Of a stretch of 64,000 nt of DNA, positions 24,708 through 32,868 are shown piece by piece. Where the stretch lies: positions 806,001-870,000 of the forward strand of contig CAWCOH010000001.1 in assembly GCA_963797115.1 (NCBI GenBank), written 5' to 3'. Positions within the stretch are counted from its first letter, which is position 1. Each line of letters begins with the position of its first letter. The notes under the pieces are model-generated. The model saw nothing but the letters and a program-made list of their open reading frames with translations, did no database searches and was not told the origin of the DNA. The translations under genes and the position numbers were made by a program. Source of the stretch: AP-15 sp963797115. GTDB taxonomy: Bacteria > Pseudomonadota > Alphaproteobacteria > ATCC43930 > CGMCC-115725.

Positions 24708-25403
24708 TCAGCCGCCATAAGCGGGGGATTTGCGCGCCATGCCGCCGAACGTGTCGAGTAGCCGCCCGCGCCAAGCCGCAACCGGGTCGTCGCCGGCGAG
24801 CAGCTCGAAATCGCTGATCGCCCGCGCCCATTGAAAGGCGCCGAAGACGATGTAGTCGGCATAGGCGGGGGTATTGCCGGCGAGGAACCTTTGCCGTTCG
24901 AGCGTTCGGCGCAGCGGCGCGAGGCTGTCGCGGAACGCCGGCAAACGTTGCGCGCGATCCTTGACGACCTCTTCCAGCGTCTTGCCGAACCGCTCCTCGC
25001 GCGACTGCCGGAAATAGGCCTGGTCCTGCGAGGCCGAGTGACGGCAGATGTCGAGCACGACGAACCCGATCAGGCCCGGCTGCAAAACGGTCTCGGTCCA
25101 ATTCTGGACGAATCTGGTCAGCGCCCGCCCGTGCTCGTCGCCAAACAGCGAGGGTTGCTCGGAGTAGCGGGTTTCGAGGTAATCGGCGATCGTCGTCGAA
25201 TCATGCACGACCTCGCCACCATCGACGATCACCGGCACCCGGCCGGCATTCGGCTGCGGCAGCTTGTCCTTCTCGGTAAACCGCCACGGCACGGTCTCGA
25301 CCTCGAGGCCCTTATGGGCGAGCGCCATTTTGGTGCGCCAGCAAAATGGGCTGAACCGCCGCTCCGCCTCCGCACCGGCGAGATCGTAAAGAGTGATCGC
25401 CAT
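24708..25403 (-). CDS. Glutathione S-transferase family protein
   Basis: The 231-residue protein has an N-terminal thioredoxin-like domain (ITLYDLAGAEAERRFSPFCW, GRVPVIVDGGEVVHDSTTIADYLE) and a helical C-terminal domain (residues about 85-225). The cis-Pro after RVPV and the ST-TIADYLE glutathione-binding turn are present. The position SPFCW offers Ser or Cys as the thiol-activating residue, as in beta or omega classes. GGAGGAATAA precedes ATG 25403. It may be co-transcribed with the amidohydrolase gene 20 bp upstream. Confidence 0.9.
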   Translation of the reverse strand: MAITLYDLAGAEAERRFSPFCWRTKMALAHKGLEVETVPWRFTEKDKLPQPNAGRVPVIVDGGEVVHDSTTIADYLETRYSEQPSLFGDEHGRALTRFVQNWTETVLQPGLIGFVVLDICRHSASQDQAYFRQSREERFGKTLEEVVKDRAQRLPAFRDSLAPLRRTLERQRFLAGNTPAYADYIVFGAFQWARAISDFELLAGDDPVAAWRGRLLDTFGGMARKSPAYGG

Positions 25404-25423
25404 TTATTCCTCCGCCTGCTCGT

Positions 25424-26443
25424 TCAGGTATTGCCGATCCGGTAGGCCCGAACCGCCGTGTCGTGAAACAATGCCGCCCGCTCGGACGCCGAGTAGTTCG
25501 TCGAGAACCGTTTGAACGCGTTGTGCAGCACGTGGTGGGAGAACGAGACTTTGTCGACCGGGAAGTTGCTTTCGAACATGCAGCGGCCCGGGCCGAACTG
25601 CTCGATGCAGTAGCTCATCAAGGGTGCCATCCCCGCGGCCAATTCCTCCGAGCCGATCGGGGTCGCCCGACTGTGCCAGTCGAACCCGAGCCGCGGCATG
25701 CCGATGCCGCCCAGCTTGATGCTGACGTTCGGGCATTGTGCGACCGCGGCGATGCCGCTGCGCCATTGCGGGAGCACCTCGTCGTCGCGGTTGGCGTAGG
25801 GGCCGATTCGCGACAGCCCCCCGAGATGGTTCAGCACGATCGTCAGATCGGGCACAGCCTCGGCAAACGCCGCCAGTTCGGGGAGCTGCGGAAAGCACAC
25901 CCCGGTGTCGAGCGAGAGCCCCATCCGCGCCAGCACGCGCGCTCCGGCGCGGTATTCGGCAGTAGCAAGCACTCCTTCCTTTTCCCGGTTGTCGATCTCC
26001 GGGTGGGGGTCCCAGGTCACGGTGTGGCGGATCCCGCGAAAACGGTTGGGGCTAGCGGCCCGCAGCGCCTCCAGCACCGGTTGGACGCGATCTCCGAGGT
26101 TCAAATTGGCATGGCCGACGATGGCTGACGCCGCTCGGCAGGGGCCGTAGACGCCGCTGGCACTCGCGGCGGCCAACCCCTGGACGAATTCGACTTCGCC
26201 GACGGGGCGCAGCTCCGTCGGGCCATCGGGCCGGTACATCGCTCGCGCCTCGATAAAGACGGTGGAGCGTACGTTGTGACCGCAATCGACGTCGGCGACC
26301 AGCTCATGGAGGAGATACCGCTGGTAGGGTATCCGCTCCGAGCGAAAATCCCAGAAATGATGATGGGGATCGCAGATCGGAATCTCGGGCTCCAATGTTG
26401 GCTCCCGAGTTAAGGCCAGCCAGTCGTTTCCTCCGTACGGCAT
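25424..26443 (-). CDS. Amidohydrolase 2 family protein
   Basis: The 339-residue protein is a TIM-barrel metal hydrolase of PF04909. The N-terminal metal site is CDPHHHFWDFR, later ligand candidates are His in GIRHTVTWDPH and LNHLGGLSR, and the C-terminal MFESNFPVDKVSF gives the catalytic Asp region. The family includes decarboxylases and 2-pyrone-4,6-dicarboxylate lactonase-like enzymes, the second of which would fit aromatic degradation beside pcaHG, but specificity cannot be assigned. It is 20 bp upstream of the GST gene. Confidence 0.88.
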   Translation of the reverse strand: MPYGGNDWLALTREPTLEPEIPICDPHHHFWDFRSERIPYQRYLLHELVADVDCGHNVRSTVFIEARAMYRPDGPTELRPVGEVEFVQGLAAASASGVYGPCRAASAIVGHANLNLGDRVQPVLEALRAASPNRFRGIRHTVTWDPHPEIDNREKEGVLATAEYRAGARVLARMGLSLDTGVCFPQLPELAAFAEAVPDLTIVLNHLGGLSRIGPYANRDDEVLPQWRSGIAAVAQCPNVSIKLGGIGMPRLGFDWHSRATPIGSEELAAGMAPLMSYCIEQFGPGRCMFESNFPVDKVSFSHHVLHNAFKRFSTNYSASERAALFHDTAVRAYRIGNT

Positions 26444-26741
26444 ATGTCACCTCGGTGCGATCGATGGTTCGAAGCCGCTGGGCTCCAGCCTCCCCATAAT
26501 GGCTGTCGCCGCACGCCCCGCAAGGGTTTGTCGTCATCATCTGCTTCCCTGACCAAACCCGCTCGCAGCGCGCCAGGACAATAATCGCTGCGGAGTCGAA
26601 AAGCTTTGCGCGTTATCTATCGACGTATGCAACACCGTTAACACGTTGTGCGCAGCTCGGGTCAGACAAAGCGGTGTGGAATGCTTTTGAAGAGCTAAAC
26701 GTTCTTCTCGTAACATTGGATCGAGGAGATCGAGACACGCC

Positions 26742-27065
26742 ATGATTTACCTAAATATCAGACCGCTACTGTTGGCCGGCGCGTTTATGGCCGCCCCTCT
26801 GTCGCTCGGGATCGCCAATCCGGCTGATGCTCCCATCGCGCCCGCGGCGGGTGTTATCAATGTGCAAGGCTGGCCGGGACGCCCGGGCTGGAGCCCCGGG
26901 CAAGAACGCCACCAGCATTGCGCGGAGCTGCGGCACCAAGCGCACGAAATCCGCAGGCACATCCATCGTGCTCCACCCTGGGAGCGAGAAGGAATGCAGC
27001 ACCAGCTTTGGCAGATCCGACAACAGGCTCGAGGCGTCTGCTCGGGCGGCGGGCCGTGGCACTAA
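26742..27065 (+). CDS. Secreted His/Arg-rich hypothetical protein
   Basis: The 107-residue product has a signal peptide (LLLAGAFMAAPLSLGIANPADA) and a mature part rich in His, Arg, Gln and Trp (QHCAELRHQAHEIRRHIH, PPWEREGMQHQLWQIRQQ) with a conserved-looking Cys pair (HCAEL and RGVCSG). GAGGAGATCGAG lies upstream of ATG 26742. Short secreted proteins of this type are frequent in alphaproteobacteria; a metal-binding role is a guess from the histidines. Confidence 0.6.
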   Translation: MIYLNIRPLLLAGAFMAAPLSLGIANPADAPIAPAAGVINVQGWPGRPGWSPGQERHQHCAELRHQAHEIRRHIHRAPPWEREGMQHQLWQIRQQARGVCSGGGPWH

Positions 27066-27624
27066 CGCGACGACGAGCGGTCATCACGTTGCCGCCGAAG
27101 TTTGGCTGGCGGTGACCGCCAAAACGCCGCGGCGCCAAGAGTTCTGGAGTTGAGGCCTGAATGAAGGCAGATAGACCCTTTTTAACGTAAACCCGCCCGA
27201 CTAATAGTTGCAGGCGCGAGAGCTTCCGCAAGTGGGATCAATAGCGGCAATTTGCATCTGGTGATTGACATATGAGCATGTTAATGCCATTTACGCAATC
27301 CTTTGATATTGCGTGCCCTCGTCTTTGTGAGACGCCCCGCGCCTTTGTGAAACGCATGGTTCCTGCGATCTTCGTATTTCAGTCAACGAGCAGACGAGCC
27401 GCCCCGGCGTCTGCTGCCATTCTGCTGTTTTGCTATCGCCACGATGCCCGCAATCGAGGATTCCTGCGGCGAACAACCTGTCTGTGGCTGATAATTTCCT
27501 GCAGAAACAGCAAAAACAGCGGCCGACCCTTTAACGTCCGACACCGATGGCGAGCCGATGCGCGACCTTCTCTGCCCGCGCCGCACCGCATGGTATAAGC
27601 CGGCCATCGCTGGGGGAGGCTCGC
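27066..27624. other. Intergenic region with dispersed repeat
   Basis: No convincing gene is present in these 559 bases. Positions 27457-27520 are a copy of a repeat also found at 40472-40534. The remainder is less GC-rich than the flanking genes and contains short frames with no family resemblance. The aroQ ribosome-binding site is at 27612-27619. Confidence 0.6.
27457..27520. repeat. Dispersed 64-bp repeat, copy A
   Basis: It starts AGGATTCCTGCGG, continues through CTGATAATTTCCTG and ends in CAAAAACAGC. Copy B at 40472-40534 has the same three blocks in the same order and orientation with a variable middle. Each copy precedes a housekeeping gene (aroQ here, uvrA there). Confidence 0.8.
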
Positions 27625-28080
27625 TTGCCTACTGTGTTTGTCCTGAATGGGCCCAATCTCAATCTGCTTGGGGTGCGTGACCCGTCGGTCTACGGCCATG
27701 ATACGCTCGGCGACATCGAGGAGCGCTGCGCGGCGCGAGCCGCATCACTCGATCTCGCGATCGATTTCCGCCAGACCAATCACGAGGGGCAACTCGTCGA
27801 TTGGATCCAGGAGGCCCGCGAATCGGCCGAAGGAATTATTCTCAACGCGGGTGCGTTGACCCACACTTCGGTCGCGCTGCTCGACGCACTTTCTGCCGCC
27901 GAACTGCCGGTCATCGAGGTCCACCTCTCCAACATCTTCCGGCGCGAGAGCTTTCGCCACCATTCCTATGTCAGCCTCGCGGCGAACGGCGTGATCTGCG
28001 GGTTGGGGGCGAAGGGGTACGAGCTGGCGCTGGACGCGATCGCCAGCCTGATCGAGGGCGAATCGGACGAGGCGGCTTGA
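27625..28080 (+). CDS. aroQ: 3-dehydroquinate dehydratase, type II
   Basis: AroQ makes 3-dehydroshikimate in the shikimate pathway. Motifs: NGPNLNLLG, the catalytic Tyr in DPSVYGHDTL, QTNHEGQLVDWI, LNAGALTHTSVAL (catalytic Asn region) and IEVHLSNIFRRESFRHHSY. The start is a TTG at 27625-27627 with GGGGGAGG 5 bp upstream; this places the conserved N terminus at the family position and gives 151 residues. The frame reaches back to 27547, but the added residues look like noncoding DNA. The stop overlaps accB. Confidence 0.93.
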   Translation: MPTVFVLNGPNLNLLGVRDPSVYGHDTLGDIEERCAARAASLDLAIDFRQTNHEGQLVDWIQEARESAEGIILNAGALTHTSVALLDALSAAELPVIEVHLSNIFRRESFRHHSYVSLAANGVICGLGAKGYELALDAIASLIEGESDEAA

Positions 28081-28520
28081 TGAAGATCGGCGGGCGCGGC
28101 CCGCCTTTCCCCGATGCCGAACTGATCCGCACACTCGCCGCGCTGTTGACCGAGACCGGCCTGACCGAGATCGAATACGCGATCGGCGATCGCCGCGTCC
28201 GCGTCGCCCGCATCGCGGCCGCGTCGCCGGCGTCGGTGTCGGACATCGTCTCCACCCCTTCAGTCGTTGCCGGATCGATCGAGCACCCCGGCACGGTAAA
28301 GGCCCCGATGGTCGGAACCGTTTATCTGGCGCCGCAGCCCGGAGCGCCGCCTTTCGTCCATCTCGGCGATGTCGTCGCAGAAGGCCAGCCGCTCCTGATT
28401 ATCGAGGCGATGAAGGTGATGAATCAGATCCGCGCGCATCGCCCCGGCCGCGTCGCGCAGATCGTGGTCGAGGATGCGCAGCCGGTCGAATACGGTGCCG
28501 TCCTGATGCTGATCGAGTGA
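28080..28520 (+). CDS. accB: Biotin carboxyl carrier protein of acetyl-CoA carboxylase
   Basis: The 146-residue protein has a divergent N-terminal region, an Ala/Ser/Val linker and a biotinyl domain with the biotin lysine in IIEAMKVMNQI (canonical EAMKxM) and the surrounding VKAPMVGTVY and PGRVAQIVVED. It is coupled to aroQ by a TGATG overlap (aroQ stop 28078-28080, ATG 28080). In most alphaproteobacteria accC follows; here the next gene is on the other strand, so biotin carboxylase must be elsewhere. Confidence 0.93.
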   Translation: MKIGGRGPPFPDAELIRTLAALLTETGLTEIEYAIGDRRVRVARIAAASPASVSDIVSTPSVVAGSIEHPGTVKAPMVGTVYLAPQPGAPPFVHLGDVVAEGQPLLIIEAMKVMNQIRAHRPGRVAQIVVEDAQPVEYGAVLMLIE

Positions 28521-28560
28521 GTGCGATCACCAGCTCCGCCTCTGATCTAGAGCGGAGCGG

Positions 28561-29379
28561 TCAGCCCAGCTTCCGAGCGAGCGGCTCGTAGTAACGAGCT
28601 GGAAAGCCGGCGGCCGCGCGTGCCTCACGGTTGAAGGGCGGCTTCAAATCGCCCTTGAAGCAACGCCGCACGCGATCGTGAAAGACGGCCTGCGGGTCTA
28701 GGCCGCGGGTTCGGCAGAGGTACTCGAACCAGCGCAATCCGATCGCGACATGACCGATCTCGTCGCGATAGATACGCTGTAGGATCGCGGCGCTGCATGC
28801 GTCGCCGGCCCGCTCGAGCCGCGCCGCCATCTCCGGGGTGACGTCGAGCCCGCGCGCTTCCAGCACCAGCGGGACTACGGCAAGGCGTGCGAGCAGATCA
28901 TCGGCGGTCGCCGCCGCGGCCTGCCACAGCCCGTCATGCGCGGGTAGATCGCCGTAGGCGACCCCGAAATCGCCCAGTCGACCGGCCAGCAGCTCGAAAT
29001 GGTTCGCCTCTTCGGCGGCGACGCCGACCCAGTCGTCGAAAAATGCATGCGGTAAATCCGCACCGGAGTATCGCGCCACGAGATCCCAGGCGAGGTCGAT
29101 CGCGTTGAGCTCGATATGGGCGAGGGCGTGAACGAGGGCGATCCGGCCGGCTGTAGAGCCGAACGCCCGGCGCTTCGGCATCTCCTTGGGCGGCCGCAGC
29201 AACGGGTGCCGTGGTCTGGCGGGATGCGACGGCGGCACCGCTCGGCCCAGCGTCATATCGCCGTTGCTCCAGCTCTCGGCGAGAACCCGGCTCGCCGCCG
29301 CTTTGGCTGCGGGGTCCGCAGTGGCGAGGATTGCTGCCGCTTGGCCGGAAAGTGTTACGCTGCTTGTCGCGACGGTCAG
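28561..29379 (-). CDS. DUF455 family ferritin-like di-iron protein, probable CTG start
   Basis: DUF455 proteins have a ferritin-like four-helix fold; ligand motifs here are LAHIELNAIDLAWD, AAEEANHFELL and YRDEIGHVAIG. The first ATG in frame, 29256, would give 231 residues and cut off a conserved N-terminal stretch: reading upstream gives AAAILATADPAAKAAASRVL, a family-like segment. No ATG, GTG or TTG exists there; CTG 29377-29379 overlaps the bcp stop as CTGA and gives 272 residues, the usual family length. I therefore propose CTG initiation by coupling. Third gene of a glnE-bcp-DUF455 run. Confidence 0.8.
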   Translation of the reverse strand: MTVATSSVTLSGQAAAILATADPAAKAAASRVLAESWSNGDMTLGRAVPPSHPARPRHPLLRPPKEMPKRRAFGSTAGRIALVHALAHIELNAIDLAWDLVARYSGADLPHAFFDDWVGVAAEEANHFELLAGRLGDFGVAYGDLPAHDGLWQAAAATADDLLARLAVVPLVLEARGLDVTPEMAARLERAGDACSAAILQRIYRDEIGHVAIGLRWFEYLCRTRGLDPQAVFHDRVRRCFKGDLKPPFNREARAAAGFPARYYEPLARKLG

Positions 29380-29840
29380 AGGGCGCGCGCCGCCTTCAGA
29401 ACTTCGCCGACATGACCGGGCACCCTGACCTTGTGCCAGACGCCGCGGATGATGCCGGTTCCGTCGATCAGGAAGGTGGCGCGTTCGATGCCCATATATT
29501 TACGGCCGTACATGCTCTTCTCGACCCACACGCCATATTTCTCGCACACTTCCCCGCCGGTGTCAGAGGCGAGAATAAACGGCAAGCCGTGCTTCTTCTT
29601 GAATTTGTCGTGCGAGGCGACCGAATCTTTCGATATGCCGATCACCACCGCGCCGGTCCCGCCATAATCCGGGAAGGCATCACGGAAGCCGCAAGCCTCG
29701 GCAGTGCAGCCTGAGGTGTCGTCCTTCGGATAGAAATAGAGCACCACCTTCTTGCCGTTGAGCTTGGACAAGCTGACGCTGCCCGCACCATCGGTAGGTA
29801 ATGTGAAATCGGGGGCTTCTTCGCCGGGCTCGACGCTCAT
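29376..29840 (-). CDS. bcp: Thiol peroxidase, Bcp-type peroxiredoxin
   Basis: The 154-residue protein reduces hydroperoxides with a peroxidatic Cys in DTSGCTAEACGFRD and a possible resolving Cys five residues later in the same loop. Other family segments are APDFTLPTDG, VVLYFYPKDD and FKKKHGLPFILASD. Its ATG overlaps the glnE stop as ATGA, and its own stop is overlapped by the proposed CTG start of the DUF455 gene. Confidence 0.94.
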   Translation of the reverse strand: MSVEPGEEAPDFTLPTDGAGSVSLSKLNGKKVVLYFYPKDDTSGCTAEACGFRDAFPDYGGTGAVVIGISKDSVASHDKFKKKHGLPFILASDTGGEVCEKYGVWVEKSMYGRKYMGIERATFLIDGTGIIRGVWHKVRVPGHVGEVLKAARAL

Positions 29841-32833
29841 TCTGGATTGTCTCCTGCTTGTTCGACTGCCTGCATGGCCACGCGGCGGGCCGGTTTATCG
29901 ATCAATCGTCGGTACCAACCTTGCACCCGCGCCGTGGCGGCGGTGATATCCGCATCGAGCCGCGCGAAGTCAACCGCGCCGGCACAGCGCGCGAGGGTGG
30001 CGGCGTCGGCCTCCGGAAGGGTTTCGGCCGTAGATAGCCCATCTCCGAGTAAAGTCAGAAGAGTTTGCACGTCGCGTAGCAGCGCCAGGGCTCCAAGCAG
30101 CTCGCAGCGCGCTAATGGCGGTAGCGCTCCAACCTTGCCGAGCTCCTGAAGCGCCTCTGCGGTGCCACGGCGCAAGACTTGCGGTGAAGCAGCTGCCTCG
30201 CGCAGAACCAGGTATTGCACGATGAATTCGAGGTCTAGTAACCCGCCCGGACGATTCTTGAGGTCCCAAGGCGAGGACCGCGGGTTCTCTTCTGCGATGC
30301 GCCGGCGCATGTCCGCGACGTCGGCCACGAGGCGTGCGGGGTCGCGGGTCGAACCCAACACTTGGCCGATGACCTCGGCAATCCGTCGACGCAGCATGAC
30401 ATCACCGGCGACCGGACGTGCCCGCGTCAACGCCATATGCTCCCACGTCCACGCGGCTTCCTGCTGATAGCGGGCGAAGCCGGCGAGGCTCGACGCGATC
30501 GGCCCCGACGCGCCCGATGGCCTGAGCCGCATGTCGACCTCGTAGAGTCGTCCTTCACCGGTCAGAGCCGTAATCGCGCTGATCAACCGTTGGCTCAATC
30601 GCGCAAAGTAGGTGGTGACGGGAAGGGGATGGGCTCCGTCCGACCCTTCGCTGCCGGCTGGGGCGTCATAGATCAGGATTAGATCGAGATCGGAGGCGAG
30701 GGTCATCTCGCGGCTGCCGAGCCGACCCATCCCGACCACCGCGAACGCACCGCCGGGCACCCGCCCGTGGCGCCGTGAAAAATCCGCCTCGACTACAGGG
30801 AGCAGCGCTACGAGCGTCGTCTCGGCGATGTCGGCGAGCACCGCACCGGCTTGAAAGCCGTCGAGTGCGCGGCGCAATAGCTGGACGCCGACCTGAAACC
30901 GGCGCTCGCTGGCCCAGCGTCGCAAGGCGTCGAGGTTGTCCTGAAAGTCGCGGGAGCCGGCGAGCAGCCGGTCGAGATCGGCAGCAAGTCCGGCGCGGTC
31001 CGGCAGCGGAGCGAAAAACCCTTCAGTCAAGACCGAGTCGAGAAGGGCAGGCCGCTGCGCCAGCTGCTCGGCAAGGCGCGGCGCCCCGGCCATGACTTCG
31101 GCGACGAGTGCCAATAATCCCGGGTTTGCATGAAATAGAGAAAAGAGCTGTACACCGGCGGCGAGCCTCGACAGAAAGCGGTCGAACTGCACCAGCGCCG
31201 CATCGGGATTGGCAGTTGCACCGAAGATGCGGAGCAACTCGGGCACCAGCTCGGTCAGGATCTCCCGCGCCCGCTGACTGCGCGTCGCACGGAGCCTGCC
31301 GTGATGCCAGCCGCGCACCAGTGCGGCGATCGCCGCCGGGTCAGCAAAGCCGAGCCGGGCAAGGGTGTCCAGGGTCTCCGGATCGTCCTCGACCCCGGTG
31401 AACACCAGGTTGCCAGGGCCGGCGAGACTCGGTGCCTGCTCGAACAGCGCGGCATAATGCTTCTCGACCGAAGTGAGGCGAGCGAGCAGATCGCCGACAA
31501 AAGCACTTGTCTGCCGATAGCCGGAAAAGGCCGCGATGTGGGCAATCCCATCGCGATCTGCGGGCAGCGCATGGGTCTGCCTGTCATCGACCATCTGCAG
31601 GCGGTGTTCGAGCCGGCGCAGAAAACAATAATCGTTGACCAAATCGTTGGCGGTGGCGGGATCGACGCGTCCAGCCGCAGCGAGGCGACGCAGCGCCTCG
31701 CAAGTCGGGCCCACCCGCAGCTCGCGCAACCGGCCACCCCAGATCAGCTGTTGGGTCTGCGCGAAAAACTCGATTTCACGAATACCGCCCCGGCCGATCT
31801 TGATGTCATGGCCTGCGACAGCGATTTGTCCTCCGCCGCGATAGGCGTTGATCTGGCGCTTGATCGAATGGATATCCTGGATCGCCGCAAAATCCAGGTT
31901 TTTTCGCCAAATGAACGGTTCCAGCTCGCGCAGAAACTGCCGCCCAGCGGTGCGGTCGCCGGCAACCGGACGAGCCTTGATCAGCGCTGCACGTTCCCAA
32001 TTCTGACCCACACTCTCATAATAGGCGAGTGCTGCAGCGACCGAAAGTGCGGGTGGGGTAGACGCCGGATCCGGACGGAGACGGAAATCGGTACGAAAGA
32101 CGTAGCCGTCGGCCGTCCGCTCGTCGAGAATGCGCCCGAGGTCTCTTGCCAGCCGAACAAAAAAAGATTGGACGCCGTCCCGCCCAGCCACTTGGGCTCG
32201 TTTTGCGTCGTATAGAAGGATCAGATCGATATCGCTCGAGTAGTTGAGCTCGTTCCCGCCGAGCTTCCCCATGCCGAGGACGATCAGTCCGCTGTCTCGC
32301 TCGGGCTCGTCGGCGCTGGCTAGCGCGGCGATGCCCCTGTTCTGCGCCTGGCGCAGGAGGTGGCGCAGTGCTGCGCCGAGCGCCGCCTCGGCAAAACGGC
32401 TCAGCGCCTCCATCTGCTGCTCGAGCGTCCAGGCTCCTGCAAGCTCGGCCACGGCGGCAAGAAGCGCCACCCGACGCTTGGCGATCCGCAAGCGCCGCAT
32501 CAACGCTGTCGTATCTTCGCCAAAATCTTCGGAGATCTCGACGGCGGCGACGATCTCGGCGAAGAGTGGGTCGGCGTCCTCCTCGACGAGACGGGACAGG
32601 AACGCCTGCTCTCGAACCGCAACACCGCTCAAGAATGGACTATTGCCGAAAATCGAGCTGAGCAAGCGTCTACCGGCGGGTGTTGAGCTCCAATGGGGGA
32701 CAAGGCTGGGACGGGGCTCCCCTACAGCGATGAGCGCCTCGTGCCAGGCCTCGAACCCTAGGGCTACCCCGCGCGCATCGGCCGGTCCGGGGAGTTCGCC
32801 ACCTTCGGGGGAGAGGTGAGATAAAAGCTTCAT
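29837..32833 (-). CDS. glnE: Glutamine synthetase adenylyltransferase/deadenylase
   Basis: GlnE adds and removes AMP on glutamine synthetase in response to PII. The 998-residue protein has two nucleotidyltransferase halves: the N-terminal one with LGMGKLGGNELNYSSDIDLI and DGYVFRTDFRLRPDP, and the C-terminal one with VGMGRLGSREMTLASDLDLI and LYEVDMRLRPSG, linked by the helical region. The frame is open to 32932, but ATG 32831-32833 (MKLLSHLSPEG) matches family starts. It is divergent from the AsmA-like gene with only 35 bp between the proposed starts. Confidence 0.95.
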   Translation of the reverse strand: MKLLSHLSPEGGELPGPADARGVALGFEAWHEALIAVGEPRPSLVPHWSSTPAGRRLLSSIFGNSPFLSGVAVREQAFLSRLVEEDADPLFAEIVAAVEISEDFGEDTTALMRRLRIAKRRVALLAAVAELAGAWTLEQQMEALSRFAEAALGAALRHLLRQAQNRGIAALASADEPERDSGLIVLGMGKLGGNELNYSSDIDLILLYDAKRAQVAGRDGVQSFFVRLARDLGRILDERTADGYVFRTDFRLRPDPASTPPALSVAAALAYYESVGQNWERAALIKARPVAGDRTAGRQFLRELEPFIWRKNLDFAAIQDIHSIKRQINAYRGGGQIAVAGHDIKIGRGGIREIEFFAQTQQLIWGGRLRELRVGPTCEALRRLAAAGRVDPATANDLVNDYCFLRRLEHRLQMVDDRQTHALPADRDGIAHIAAFSGYRQTSAFVGDLLARLTSVEKHYAALFEQAPSLAGPGNLVFTGVEDDPETLDTLARLGFADPAAIAALVRGWHHGRLRATRSQRAREILTELVPELLRIFGATANPDAALVQFDRFLSRLAAGVQLFSLFHANPGLLALVAEVMAGAPRLAEQLAQRPALLDSVLTEGFFAPLPDRAGLAADLDRLLAGSRDFQDNLDALRRWASERRFQVGVQLLRRALDGFQAGAVLADIAETTLVALLPVVEADFSRRHGRVPGGAFAVVGMGRLGSREMTLASDLDLILIYDAPAGSEGSDGAHPLPVTTYFARLSQRLISAITALTGEGRLYEVDMRLRPSGASGPIASSLAGFARYQQEAAWTWEHMALTRARPVAGDVMLRRRIAEVIGQVLGSTRDPARLVADVADMRRRIAEENPRSSPWDLKNRPGGLLDLEFIVQYLVLREAAASPQVLRRGTAEALQELGKVGALPPLARCELLGALALLRDVQTLLTLLGDGLSTAETLPEADAATLARCAGAVDFARLDADITAATARVQGWYRRLIDKPARRVAMQAVEQAGDNPE

Positions 32834-32868
32834 CAAGCATACCCGGCCGGAGCGGGGACACTGGCCGT

